The notes under the pieces: model-generated
What the model was told of the DNA's origin: nothing
What the model saw: only the letters and a program-made list of their open reading frames with translations
Database searches by the model: none
Origin: a virus
Length of the DNA stretch: 44,652 bases
Reading direction: 5' to 3' (one strand)
IMG/VR virus record: IMGVR_UViG_3300023219_000191
Coordinates: 1 to 44,652 of that record
Position numbers and translations under genes: made by a program
Shown: piece after piece, positions 14,777 to 23,888 of the stretch
Numbering within the stretch: the stretch's first letter is position 1
How the letters are laid out: each line of letters starts with the position of its first letter

Positions 14777-15724
14777 ATGAAAATTATGTTATCAGATTAT
14801 ACTATTGAAGATATATTGGCTGATATTGCTGCTATTAAAGATAGTTTCTCTCTGGAACTTTTTAATAAAAAATATTTTGGCACAATATTTGAAATGCTCC
14901 CCACTACCTTTAATACTACTATCGATATTTTTAAAAAGCATCTAACACCAGAAAATATCGCCCACCTTGCTATAGAACTAAACTATAGGTGGTCTAAAGT
15001 CCATTTAATGGACAAATATGACATACATTTGGGAGATACTAGTTCTTCTTATGAGGCTTTATTTGTGAACTCCCCTAGAAATATGACACGAACCGAACTA
15101 CAGCTTAAGGCATTACAGCAACTAAACATTTTTATTTTTACAGCGTTTAATGACTCACTATGGATTAAACGGCAGATAGTGAGCCAATTCTGTTTAGCTG
15201 CAATAACCTCTAATAATTTTGGAGAGCATACGGAATATGCGCGAAGCCTTTATAGCTCGATAAATTCTTATGAGAGGCATCAAAAATCCAAAAACACAAA
15301 TAAACCATCCATAGAAAAGCTATGGTCTGAGTTAAAAACGTGGCAGAAATTCGCAATAATGCTGTCTATTATGACATTACTCGCACTTACTATATTATCC
15401 GCTATTAGCGGAATTGGCTTAATTGCCGAAGCTTTTGGCGTAGCTGTTTTTGGAAGTGCCTTCATGGGCTGGTTAGGAATATCATCAATATCTGCTGGTG
15501 TGTTCGGTGGGATATCTCTGGGTAGTGCTTTAGCTTCTGGTATAGTAGCAAAACGAGTTATGCAGAATCCACATAGCATGTTTCCATCATCTTGTCTATC
15601 TATTACTCCACGGATAAGTCATAAGATAGATATCCCTAGACCACCACATAGCACACAAAACAATTCCCTTATATCTGAATATACTTCAGATTCGGATTCT
15701 AAGTTATCTACTGTTACTATATAA
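14777..15724 (+). CDS. Protein with a bilobed membrane hairpin and Ser/Thr/Pro tail (315 aa)
   Basis: No family was recognised. The first ~185 residues are soluble and mainly helical. Residues about 192-260 form two long hydrophobic stretches (LSIMTLLALTILSAISGIGL; SAGVFGGISLGSALASGIVA) joined by a short Gly-rich loop. The last ~50 residues are Ser/Thr/Pro/His-rich and look disordered. That layout resembles secreted effector or host-membrane-inserting proteins of intracellular bacteria. The gene is alone, convergent with the late operon, after a 71-base gap containing TATAAT, which is a typical position for a lysogenic-conversion (moron) gene. Function is inferred from shape only. Confidence 0.6.
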   Translation: MKIMLSDYTIEDILADIAAIKDSFSLELFNKKYFGTIFEMLPTTFNTTIDIFKKHLTPENIAHLAIELNYRWSKVHLMDKYDIHLGDTSSSYEALFVNSPRNMTRTELQLKALQQLNIFIFTAFNDSLWIKRQIVSQFCLAAITSNNFGEHTEYARSLYSSINSYERHQKSKNTNKPSIEKLWSELKTWQKFAIMLSIMTLLALTILSAISGIGLIAEAFGVAVFGSAFMGWLGISSISAGVFGGISLGSALASGIVAKRVMQNPHSMFPSSCLSITPRISHKIDIPRPPHSTQNNSLISEYTSDSDSKLSTVTI

Positions 15725-15747
15725 TAAGTAAGGAAGTTCATCACGTA

Positions 15748-16035
15748 TTATTGGTCTTGTTCGATGATACCTGAAATTTTGTTTACCTTTTGTTTAATAA
15801 CCTCTGATACATCTGAGACATTATCAAATGCCTTTTCAGCCTTTTTAACAACTTCAGTATTCTCAAGCTCAGATACAGTTTCATTTATAGCTTCATTTAC
15901 AATTTGATTAACACTATGCATAATAGATGTTGAGAACATCTGAAACGTAGCTGCACCACCACCAGTGGCAATTACAAGTGCTATAATCCATTTGCCATAC
16001 CTACTTTTCAGGAATTTTTTAATTTTTTCTTTCAT
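15748..16035 (-). CDS. Single-pass membrane protein with coiled tail (95 aa)
   Basis: A basic N-terminus (KEKIKKFLKSRYGK) precedes one membrane segment (about residues 15-34, WIIALVIATGGGAATFQMF), then an acidic helical tail (VNEAINETVSELENTEVV). It is the last gene of the late block, two bases after the preceding stop. Position and topology would allow a holin or an inner-membrane spanin partner, but no motif confirms this. The convergent gap of 23 bases before the forward 14777 gene shows no convincing terminator. Confidence 0.55.
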   Translation of the reverse strand: MKEKIKKFLKSRYGKWIIALVIATGGGAATFQMFSTSIMHSVNQIVNEAINETVSELENTEVVKKAEKAFDNVSDVSEVIKQKVNKISGIIEQDQ

Positions 16036-16037
16036 AC

Positions 16038-16460
16038 TTATACTCTATCAATTTGAATTGCTGCAACAATGAGATTAACGTTTGCACTATAATTTACTGA
16101 TACTAATCCGTCATTTCCTCTATAAGATATTGACCTACAATCTAAGATTGCAGTTGTGCCGGCAGCAACTGCCGCTACAATATTATTTTTTATTAAACTC
16201 CCTGTCCCTGATAGAAAAGTATTTTCCTCTACTACAGGAATAGTAACAGTAACACTAGACTCAGAGCCATTTTCAACATAGAACATAGTTTTGTTATTGT
16301 ATCTAAATGTGTCAGCTAAACTACTATCCTCATCTATGTCTATCCATGCATCAGTAACGGTTTCCCAAGTACCTGTTATAGAATCCCATGTTATATCAGC
16401 ACCTTCTACAATAGTTGTTCCTTTACCTTCTGAAAGTATAATGGTGGCTAAAAAAGTCAT
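16038..16460 (-). CDS. Hypothetical beta-rich late protein (140 aa)
   Basis: No family was recognised. Alternating Thr/Val/Ile strands throughout (TVTIPVVEENTFLSG, SVNYSANVNLIVAAIQI) and many Ser/Asn/Gly suggest a beta-sandwich fibre tip or accessory virion protein. GGAG stands eight bases before ATG. It lies downstream of the fibre and ankyrin genes. It could be a fibre-associated protein. Confidence 0.5.
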   Translation of the reverse strand: MTFLATIILSEGKGTTIVEGADITWDSITGTWETVTDAWIDIDEDSSLADTFRYNNKTMFYVENGSESSVTVTIPVVEENTFLSGTGSLIKNNIVAAVAAGTTAILDCRSISYRGNDGLVSVNYSANVNLIVAAIQIDRV

Positions 16461-16504
16461 AGGCAGTTCTCCAAATATAATATAGCAGTTAAATATATCA
16501 ACAT

Positions 16505-16864
16505 TTAACCTTTATGTTCATCAAGTCTGTTATATTTACGTTTTAAGTTATTAGCATGTTGTGTATAGTTAAGCCCCTCAAAACATATATCGTTTTTTTT
16601 TGCACCTTTTTCAATTAAAAAATCTGCAAACTTAAAAATTTTTTCAAAGTTTCTATTTATTTCTATCTTATCATTCGGATCAAATGGCTCATATCTAAGT
16701 ACGCAGCAAAGTAATGGAGTTAATTTAAGTGCCGATGTATCTTTTAAATTAATTGATGCGCCATTATCAAGTGCTAATTTGGCCCTACTGATATCGGCAT
16801 TGTGTGCTGCTTGAATTAAGTTTAATTGTGCCGTCTCTTTTTCAATATATTGACTCTTTGTCAT
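16505..16864 (-). CDS. Small ankyrin-repeat protein (119 aa)
   Basis: Ankyrin signatures are visible: LIQAAHNADISRAKLALDNGASINLKD-type sequence (residues 15-43, with DNGASIN as the loop), then TPLLCCVLRYE opening a second repeat, and ADFLIEKGAKKND closing a third, partly degenerate one. Ankyrin proteins bind other proteins. Phage-borne copies are best known from WO phages of Wolbachia, and the fold is common in secreted proteins of intracellular bacteria. AGGAT stands before ATG. It sits among fibre genes at the end of the late operon, typical of a cargo gene. Target unknown. Confidence 0.72.
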   Translation of the reverse strand: MTKSQYIEKETAQLNLIQAAHNADISRAKLALDNGASINLKDTSALKLTPLLCCVLRYEPFDPNDKIEINRNFEKIFKFADFLIEKGAKKNDICFEGLNYTQHANNLKRKYNRLDEHKG

Positions 16865-16874
16865 TTATTTATCC

Positions 16875-17138
16875 TTATAGAGGGTCTTTAAATGCATCTT
16901 GTATTGTGTCCCAGGGATCATCATAGTTTTGAATATTCAACAACGTTTCGTCATTGTTAGGTACTTTTATACATTTAATCATAGCTACTCCACTAACCTT
17001 TTCCGTCGTCTTTATAAATCTGGATATGGTCATGGGTTTTCCTACAAAAGAAATTGATACTTTAGGTAGACCATCTTCAGAAGCTTTATCCCATTCAATC
17101 ACATGTAAGCCATCTCCGTCCGGAGGACATGTACTCAT
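16875..17138 (-). CDS. Hypothetical late protein after the fibre genes (87 aa)
   Basis: No family was recognised. The sequence has a Pro/Gly/Asp front, beta-like middle (KVSISFVGKPMTISRFI) and acidic end (YDDPWDTIQDAF). The start at 17138 overlaps the TGA of the upstream fibre gene in an ATGA junction. An in-frame ATG at 17159 is possible but has no ribosome site. Tight coupling to the fibre gene suggests a fibre chaperone or accessory tail protein, as is common for small genes after fibres; this is inference. Confidence 0.5.
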   Translation of the reverse strand: MSTCPPDGDGLHVIEWDKASEDGLPKVSISFVGKPMTISRFIKTTEKVSGVAMIKCIKVPNNDETLLNIQNYDDPWDTIQDAFKDPL

Positions 17139-18406
17139 GGTACTGCTGTCAATCCACATATTTGTATATTAACATCCCGTGACTCTCCTATACGCAGTTG
17201 AGTAGCTCCATTTACAGTATCTATGGCTACAATAATTATTTGACAGTCAACGGATGTGGCTAAATAATTTACAAACGTAACAAAAGCCCCTGCCATAGTC
17301 CCTACAGTAGTTAGAGGAACAGAAGAAATCGCATTTCCCGTTGCTGAATAAGAATTTATGCTTCGGTATGTGACATTAAAATTTATTCTGACCTTACCCA
17401 ATCCACTTAACTGTGTAATAGTGCAACCATGAACAAATAATATCGATGGATTAGTAGTATGAAATCTTGCCGCACATTGAATTGAGGTACGTGAGGCATA
17501 TATAACAGAAGGAGTAACAGCAATATCCCCGACAGAATTTGCTTGCATTTGACCGATAGATGCATAAGCCGAAGCTGGAAAGATTATTGGTACATTGGCT
17601 TCGTTTGTTACAAACCATGCTAAGCCATTTGATATAAGCGTTGTTGCTTGATTTACGGCTGTTAATAGCTTATTAGCTACTGAACCATCAATAGTAGTTC
17701 CATTAGGCACTATTGTAGTAGTTCCAGCAATAAGCTTTTTAATAGTTACGGAGAATCCATTATGCACCGTAGTAATAACAGGTAAGGTAACAGTACTGGT
17801 TGCAATATTAACATTTATTACTGCCGTATCATCTGCATCAATTACCACATAGGCTGCTGTTTTAGTCAACACTACTTTAGGCAAATATAAAGTAACAATT
17901 CTCCAATTATCTCCATCCGCTCTTAAACTTATTTCTCCATGTTCAACTTGTAATTGATAATCTGTGTCTCCGTCAATTGTTTCTGACGCATTTGGAGATA
18001 TAATAACTTTATTTGTTGTGTTATCAATCTTTTTAATTGATATAACTGAACCCGCTCTAGCTAAATTAGATGCAAGTAGATTTATAGTGATAGCTGTCGC
18101 GGAGGCATCAACGAGAAGCATGGTTCCTGTATCCGTGACCTTTGTAGTATAAGTCGTTTTGATTTCTTTTATGAAAGAATCAGTAAGGGATAAGGCAAAA
18201 ACCCACGTTGAGTTATCAGCACTCCGTCTTTTTAATATCCCATCCGTAGTATCTGCCCAAAACATATAAGGCACTGTCTCTTGAGGTGAGCTAGGACCAC
18301 TAAATAAAGAGCGATGAGCATCATGGGCATTCGTAAGCTTAGTTATGTCAGTCAAGGGACTGGTTGTTGTTGGGTTGATTTCCCCAATTAAATAATTTTG
18401 ACTCAT
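17135..18406 (-). CDS. Tail fibre protein 2 (423 aa)
   Basis: The first ~70 residues (MSQNYLIGEINPTTTSPLTD, then LTNAHDAHRSLFSG and WADTTDGILKRRSADNSTW) repeat the N-terminus of the next fibre upstream. They probably form the attachment module. Two beta domains follow (about 85-165 and 180-265), each with INL or VTLP plus SIKK/TIKK and TIDG, a fold common in phage fibres. The C-terminal ~150 residues are a different beta-rich, Ser/Thr/Ala-rich domain that would contact the receptor. ATGA overlap with 18403-19452. Located after J as in lambda. Confidence 0.7.
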   Translation of the reverse strand: MSQNYLIGEINPTTTSPLTDITKLTNAHDAHRSLFSGPSSPQETVPYMFWADTTDGILKRRSADNSTWVFALSLTDSFIKEIKTTYTTKVTDTGTMLLVDASATAITINLLASNLARAGSVISIKKIDNTTNKVIISPNASETIDGDTDYQLQVEHGEISLRADGDNWRIVTLYLPKVVLTKTAAYVVIDADDTAVINVNIATSTVTLPVITTVHNGFSVTIKKLIAGTTTIVPNGTTIDGSVANKLLTAVNQATTLISNGLAWFVTNEANVPIIFPASAYASIGQMQANSVGDIAVTPSVIYASRTSIQCAARFHTTNPSILFVHGCTITQLSGLGKVRINFNVTYRSINSYSATGNAISSVPLTTVGTMAGAFVTFVNYLATSVDCQIIIVAIDTVNGATQLRIGESRDVNIQICGLTAVP

Positions 18407-19452
18407 ATAACGGTACCAAAAAACTCTAAGGTTCCAGAAAACAGTGCAGCGCCGGACATTTTAATCTTAAGCGCATTAGTTATTACTCCTGTGTCTAGCC
18501 GACCCCCACCTGATTGATGTTCAAGATTGCCCGCATTATTTGTGTGGGTAGAGACCACGTTAAATACTGTTCTATCTGTTGTCGACATATGATGAAAACG
18601 CACTTCGGCAAAAGAGGCATTAGTAGCCGATCCATTTATATTAGCTAAAACCCTATGTTCACTTGTATTAGCAGCGCTAGACAAGTTAGTAGCACTAGTA
18701 CTGTCAATAATAGTATGAGCATAAGTATAACCCGTAACAATGTAAGTTGCTCCATTGTCCGAACTAAAGACTAAATCCACATTATTTTGTCCCGCAGAAA
18801 ATTTCAAATCAAATTTAAGTATATAATTGTTATACAAGTTTGTAATATGGCCAACTATAGGCAAGTTACTAACAGACGTAACCGTGTATCTTTCTAATAA
18901 AACTAAGTTACCTGAACTCGTAGTATTTGCTACCGTGTTATCAATAAAGACTGAAAATGTAGTTCCATTTGCTCTAACTCCAATGGCTTTGTTTTTATTA
19001 GCTATAGATATTGTTGTAATACCATCAATATTATCAGACGATGCAATAGTAACTAAATTAGTGCTTGAGTCAGTTTTTTTAATAGTTACATACCATCCAT
19101 TACCTACAGATGCTGCTGATGGTAACGTAATAATAACTTGGGCACTTGATGCATTAACTAATATTAAACCTGCATAATCTTCTAAAACAGCAGAATAATT
19201 GGCTGTTTTAGATGTAACTGGTGTATCTGTCGTTGAAGAAACGATATTCCAAGCAGTATTTGCAGAATTTCTTTGCTTATATACTTTATCTGTTGTATCA
19301 GCATAAACTTGATAGGGAATAGCAGATGTGGGGGCAGATATACCAGAAAAATTAGAACGATGAGCATCATGTGCATCAGTTAGTTTATCGATATCTGTAG
19401 ATGGAGATGTAGTTGTTTTATCAATTTCGTTAATCAAATAATTTTGGGTCAT
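18403..19452 (-). CDS. Tail fibre protein 1 (349 aa)
   Basis: It starts with the same anchor as its neighbour (MTQNYLINEIDKTTTSPSTD, LTDAHDAHRSNFSG). One beta domain follows (about 85-170, with VIITLPSAASVGNGWYVTIKK). The C-terminal domain (about 180-349) begins GNLVLLERYTV and contains LVFSSDNGATYIVTGYTY. The same domain ends the giant head fibre at 31677 (GNLVLLQNN; LVYSTNNAISYAPYY). GAGG precedes ATG. It is probably a receptor-binding fibre attached near the tail tip. Confidence 0.7.
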   Translation of the reverse strand: MTQNYLINEIDKTTTSPSTDIDKLTDAHDAHRSNFSGISAPTSAIPYQVYADTTDKVYKQRNSANTAWNIVSSTTDTPVTSKTANYSAVLEDYAGLILVNASSAQVIITLPSAASVGNGWYVTIKKTDSSTNLVTIASSDNIDGITTISIANKNKAIGVRANGTTFSVFIDNTVANTTSSGNLVLLERYTVTSVSNLPIVGHITNLYNNYILKFDLKFSAGQNNVDLVFSSDNGATYIVTGYTYAHTIIDSTSATNLSSAANTSEHRVLANINGSATNASFAEVRFHHMSTTDRTVFNVVSTHTNNAGNLEHQSGGGRLDTGVITNALKIKMSGAALFSGTLEFFGTVI

Positions 19453-19503
19453 TTTATTGCCTCAGTTAATATAATTATAATAGGATAATAGCATAATTTA
19501 GAG

Positions 19504-22500
19504 CTAGTATCCATGAATATTTAAATCCACTACCGCTTGTTTTGGTTGCTTAGCAGCATCAAACACCTCAATAAATAATGAACTTTTAGTTTCCGCAGAA
19601 ATGACAAACGTGTCACCTGTTGCGCCCCCGATTAGTGTTGCTTGTGTATTAGGAACAATATTCATTTCATCAAATGTAAATGTACTACCTCCACTTGCTA
19701 CGGTCACCCCATTTAACAATACGATTATATCTTTTACATCTATTGTAATCACCATACTTTGAACTGTTGGTATATCCAAACTACTTTCTGGTTTTGATAT
19801 ATCTAGCTGGAACTTATAAAACCTTGCGTTAAAAGTACCCGGCACAAAGATTTCAAAATCAGAGAACGTGATAGCATCATCACTTGTTGAAATAAACAAT
19901 GTAAAATCTGCAGGGTTTCCATCACCCGCCCACGTAACATCTCCATATTCAATCCAAGGCTCATTTAAAACTGACCAAGTATACCCAGGTATATCTAAAG
20001 AAGTTAATAATAAAACATCAACCCTAGCATCAACATTAACAGCACCTATGTCAATTGAATTTGTCAAATAGGTTCCAAAAGATTTAAGACTTACTAAAGT
20101 TAATTGGTTTGATGTATCTACAAATAAATCAATAAGTGTTCCGTCCCAGGGTGGCTCTAAATCTTCTTGTGCCTGTGTAAAAATTATATTGACATTAGAA
20201 GATATACCAGTCGATGCAAAAGCTGCGGTTTCACTTTCACGCAATCCTAAATCAACAGCTTTTATTAAAAATGTTGCTGCCGCATAATCGACATTTACTA
20301 ATACATTAGCATTTACTTGTGCAACTAAAGTTGAGGCTTTCCATGAACTACCTCTACGTATCTCGTAATATTTTAAATCTATATCGTTAACAGTAGTCCA
20401 TTTAAATGATAAGGTATCCTCATTGCGCGCAATAGTTAAAGATTCGACATTTTGTGGTAAGGCTGTTAGCCCTAATACTTGATATGAAGCTTGTGCCGTT
20501 AGATGTGAAGATCTAAGTTCTACTATTGCATTAACTTGGATGCTAACATCTACAATATCTCCACCAGTAGTAGTAATATCAAGTGAATTAGTTTCAATAC
20601 CTGAGAATGTTTCTAAGTCACCGTTATTTAAAGAAACGGTCACATCAACAGAAGTAGCTTGTATTGTTGTCCATGATATGGTAACTTCTGTTGCACCATT
20701 TAGAGATATTAGCACTTCATTGAATCTTATTTTTTTTACGCTAGCAATTTCCCCATTGTATATAAAAGGATCAACAAATATATAATCATCGCTCTCAGAT
20801 ATATAATAATCTGGGTTGTCTTCAACAAGTGTAAGTGTAGCAAATAGATTATCCTGTGTTTTTATATCTAATATTTTAGCCAACAAGCCAGGTTGTGTAT
20901 CATCTTCAAAAAGCCACACATAGTCTTTAGGCTCATTAGTCGTATTATCATTTGGTGAGCTACTTAGTGAAGGAGATATATCAATAATATTAGTAGGGTT
21001 TGAAGATGAGGATGTTACTGCATGTGTTGTTAAAGTAATATTTGGATCTCGAATTGTTATAAAACTACCTGTTCCAACGGTTACTTCTTTATCTAATGTT
21101 AACTGTGATGCTGTTCCAGATATCAATCTCCCGCTATCTGACCAAGAAGTTAAATCGTGCCCAAGCAAAACAACATCACCACGAGTTGCTATTATGTTTT
21201 CTATATCAACTGTGAACTCAATTAACCGACGACGAAATACGTAGGATGCAGCAATTAAATTTGCTTGTCTGCCCGCTTGTGAGAGGTTAGTCACACCAAA
21301 CAGTTCAACATCAATCGGATTGGGGGTCACCCCCTCGTCTTCTAAATTAAGCACATTCTGTCGTACTTCATTTCTCTTATAATCTCGGTCCTCGTCAATA
21401 TAGTTAACCACTATTTCGGTAGGGATATTATCATTTACATACGTTATTTTAAAAGAATCTTTAATAATTGAAGCCATACCAAAAGCTTGAATAGGCAATC
21501 TGTTTTCCTCATCAAAAACCACAGACAATTGAGTACCTGACAATTGAGGTGACGCTCTACCGGCTGCAGATATCTGTTGTAATGTCTCAAAAACAGTTTG
21601 TGGACTATCAATGATTGCATTGAAAGAAAGTCCATTCTCGTCACACCAATCAGCCCATTCTCTTAGTCCAGACAAATCTATGTCATCATCACTTAAGCCT
21701 GCTCCAAATGTTTTTATACCTTTAGAGTCAAACGCACCTCGTAAAAACCATATATAAAGATGCCCTGGGTTCGAACTCTGCTGTGTCACTTCTATAGTTC
21801 CGTTCCATACCGGAATTAAATTTGAAACCATAACAGAGAGTGTATCAACTATACCACTAAGTTGTGCTGTTGCGCGTATCCTTAACCCCATACGCATTCT
21901 GTTTTCATAATTTGCAGTGTCAGGCTGCATTGATAGCAACTGTATCCAGTTCACGGACCTATTTGACGAACTATCTTCATCAAACTCAGAGGGTATCCTT
22001 CTGATACGTACTTCATATTGGCCCTCATTTACAGACCTATAAATAGATCGTCTTACAATTTTGTTACCTTTGTTTTTTATAATGATTTTACCACCAGCAG
22101 CTATCGTTATCCCACCAGCAGAAGCAGTTGCAAATGGTACCCATTGTTGAAGTCCCACTGGGCTAAACTGAACAATTAAATTCATTTCAGACGATATAAA
22201 AGCTCCTGTTTCTGGATTTGTCCGTATTAATTGAAGTTCTAAATCTACAATTAAAGCAGTAGCATTTGAGGCTGAAGTTCGTACAGTAAAAACACTAACT
22301 TCAGGCTCAAGTACTGAACCTTCCTCAACTAATGTTGCCGCAGGAAATGAATTGATCTTACCTGTTGAAAAAGGAGAAACCTCTATATCTATTTCATTAA
22401 AATCATCAGTATTTGTTTCTCCAATCTTTTTAGTTCCTACTGTCAATTCATTAATACCTAAATTGAAAATCTGATATAAAATCTGATTAGACCCTTCTAT

Positions 22501-23028
22501 TCTAGTATAAGGCGTAATTGCCAAATCTGGATAAATGCTATGCTTACCAAAAACAAGAGGCATAGGTTCAAAGGGCCGGCTTCTATTGCTACCCCCTGAA
22601 ATTGAGTATGTTGGTGAAGCAGCACCATTCCCAACAAAAGTGCCAACCCCTTGATTTTGAGAAATATCCTTTGAAAACAGCCTATTTATTAGGAACATTC
22701 CTCCCGCGACTAAAGAAACTAGGAATATTGCACCGAGAACTGCTCCAACAGTAAAAGGGTCACCTGCATTTGCAGAAACAGTTATAAAAGTATTAGCTTC
22801 AACTTTAGTTTTATCCCACAGTTCAAAAGGTATCTTTACACCATTAGCTCTTAATCCATCTTTCATATAGTCAGGTACAATAAGGGCTATACGATCTAAA
22901 TATTCTTGAACCGTTTCATCCTGCAAAATATATTCGTAGACTATGATTCTGTCCTTATCCGATAAAGGATAAGGTGAGAATACAAGCCCAATATTTAAAG
23001 CGTCAAATAATGCTTTTGAAGTTAACAT
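19504..23028 (-). CDS. Tail tip / host-specificity protein, lambda J-like (1174 aa)
   Basis: This central fibre forms the tail tip and contacts the receptor. The N-terminal region holds a hydrophobic segment (about 95-120, TVGAVLGAIFLVSLVAGGMF), then RPFEPMPLVFGKHSIYPDLA and QIFNLGINEL, characteristic of J-type proteins. The middle has tip-domain strands (WADWCDENGLSFNAIIDS, FDEENRLPIQAFG). The C-terminal third contains fibronectin-like repeats (TISWTTIQATSVDV, SFKWTTVNDIDLKYYEIRRG). Its start overlaps the NlpC/P60 gene by 26 bases, as in the K-I-J cluster. No separate I-like gene is seen. Confidence 0.88.
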   Translation of the reverse strand: MLTSKALFDALNIGLVFSPYPLSDKDRIIVYEYILQDETVQEYLDRIALIVPDYMKDGLRANGVKIPFELWDKTKVEANTFITVSANAGDPFTVGAVLGAIFLVSLVAGGMFLINRLFSKDISQNQGVGTFVGNGAASPTYSISGGSNRSRPFEPMPLVFGKHSIYPDLAITPYTRIEGSNQILYQIFNLGINELTVGTKKIGETNTDDFNEIDIEVSPFSTGKINSFPAATLVEEGSVLEPEVSVFTVRTSASNATALIVDLELQLIRTNPETGAFISSEMNLIVQFSPVGLQQWVPFATASAGGITIAAGGKIIIKNKGNKIVRRSIYRSVNEGQYEVRIRRIPSEFDEDSSSNRSVNWIQLLSMQPDTANYENRMRMGLRIRATAQLSGIVDTLSVMVSNLIPVWNGTIEVTQQSSNPGHLYIWFLRGAFDSKGIKTFGAGLSDDDIDLSGLREWADWCDENGLSFNAIIDSPQTVFETLQQISAAGRASPQLSGTQLSVVFDEENRLPIQAFGMASIIKDSFKITYVNDNIPTEIVVNYIDEDRDYKRNEVRQNVLNLEDEGVTPNPIDVELFGVTNLSQAGRQANLIAASYVFRRRLIEFTVDIENIIATRGDVVLLGHDLTSWSDSGRLISGTASQLTLDKEVTVGTGSFITIRDPNITLTTHAVTSSSSNPTNIIDISPSLSSSPNDNTTNEPKDYVWLFEDDTQPGLLAKILDIKTQDNLFATLTLVEDNPDYYISESDDYIFVDPFIYNGEIASVKKIRFNEVLISLNGATEVTISWTTIQATSVDVTVSLNNGDLETFSGIETNSLDITTTGGDIVDVSIQVNAIVELRSSHLTAQASYQVLGLTALPQNVESLTIARNEDTLSFKWTTVNDIDLKYYEIRRGSSWKASTLVAQVNANVLVNVDYAAATFLIKAVDLGLRESETAAFASTGISSNVNIIFTQAQEDLEPPWDGTLIDLFVDTSNQLTLVSLKSFGTYLTNSIDIGAVNVDARVDVLLLTSLDIPGYTWSVLNEPWIEYGDVTWAGDGNPADFTLFISTSDDAITFSDFEIFVPGTFNARFYKFQLDISKPESSLDIPTVQSMVITIDVKDIIVLLNGVTVASGGSTFTFDEMNIVPNTQATLIGGATGDTFVISAETKSSLFIEVFDAAKQPKQAVVDLNIHGY

Positions 23029-23401
23029 AGCTAATTACTTTTAATCCTTGTGTGTGTAGTCTGTTTATCTTACATGTAACTGTACCACCTGTTTTAGAAC
23101 CAACATGTATTATGTTTCCAATGCCTCCATATATATAATATACCCCAAGATGTCGTGCCCTTCCACCATATGATAAAGAAGCCATAGCTCCATCAATCGG
23201 ATACTCTATTTCATTACTAAGGTTTGCTAAACCAAAAGTCAATAACTTCTGACTCTCTAATATTGTATCTCCGTGATTAGAATATAAGGGCGTTTTCTTA
23301 TTGTACACTTCTGTCAAAATATCAATTACTAAATCCAAACAGTCATATTCACCTTCTTTGTAAGGACGTCCTAAATAGCGAAAAACCCAATGCTCTCTCA
23401 T
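23003..23401 (-). CDS. NlpC/P60-type tail peptidase, lambda K-like (132 aa)
   Basis: The expected catalytic cysteine lies in YDCLDL (C21) and the histidine in RHLGVY (H84); H99 in NIIHVG is a candidate third residue. WVFRYLGRPYKEGEYDC is the usual front of NlpC/P60 tail proteins. These cut cell-wall peptides during DNA entry or help tip assembly. It lies immediately before J, as lambda K does. It lacks the N-terminal JAB domain of lambda K, which is common in other phages. Confidence 0.85.
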   Translation of the reverse strand: MREHWVFRYLGRPYKEGEYDCLDLVIDILTEVYNKKTPLYSNHGDTILESQKLLTFGLANLSNEIEYPIDGAMASLSYGGRARHLGVYYIYGGIGNIIHVGSKTGGTVTCKINRLHTQGLKVISYVNFKSII

Positions 23402-23402
23402 A

Positions 23403-23888
23403 TTAAAACAATCCAGGACTGGTTTCTTGCGTATAGATCATATAAACGGATTTACTGTTGGATATATCAGGTCGTGTCAAAGTTCCTGTTACACTAGTAA
23501 GAGTCATCGTGATATTAACCAAATTGAAAGTTGCAGACATCATAACTGAATCAAGGTCACTTAATAGCACCTGACCGAGCGTTATAGTTGCACCCGCAAG
23601 ACCACCCGTAGATTCTAGTGCAGCTACTAATGTACGACCAACATTATCAATTGTTATAGTCGCGCCTAAGTCAGCGGAATTTTCGCTATCACTCGGCACT
23701 TGAACCTTCATTCCTATAGCAGTATATACATTGCTATTTGAAGTAATGTTCTCATTGTTATCACAAAATCTAACTGGAGTACCAAAAGAAGAATGGTTTA
23801 TCTCAACTATAAAAATAGGAAAATCAAAGTTGTCTACCCTAGATGTACCCTGCTTAAACCTTGTGGTTAGCGTCTTAGGCATTATCAA
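23403..23888 (-). CDS. Minor tail protein, DUF1833/L-like (161 aa)
   Basis: Residues 25-60 (FPIFIVEINHSSFGTPVRFC and later VYTAIGMKVQVPSD) match the style of DUF1833-type phage tail proteins. The body is beta-rich with a Gly-rich turn (ESTGGLAGATITLGQ). Position between the M-like and NlpC/P60 genes is that of lambda L. Its front overlaps the M-like gene by 14 bases. Two close ATGs (23888, 23882) are possible starts. Confidence 0.65.
   Translation of the reverse strand: MIMPKTLTTRFKQGTSRVDNFDFPIFIVEINHSSFGTPVRFCDNNENITSNSNVYTAIGMKVQVPSDSENSADLGATITIDNVGRTLVAALESTGGLAGATITLGQVLLSDLDSVMMSATFNLVNITMTLTSVTGTLTRPDISNSKSVYMIYTQETSPGLF

Noticed and set aside
15721-15751. Bidirectional terminator between the convergent blocks
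   Set aside because: Only a 6-bp A/T stem (ATAATA/TATTAT) without GC pairs; not convincing as a rho-independent terminator.
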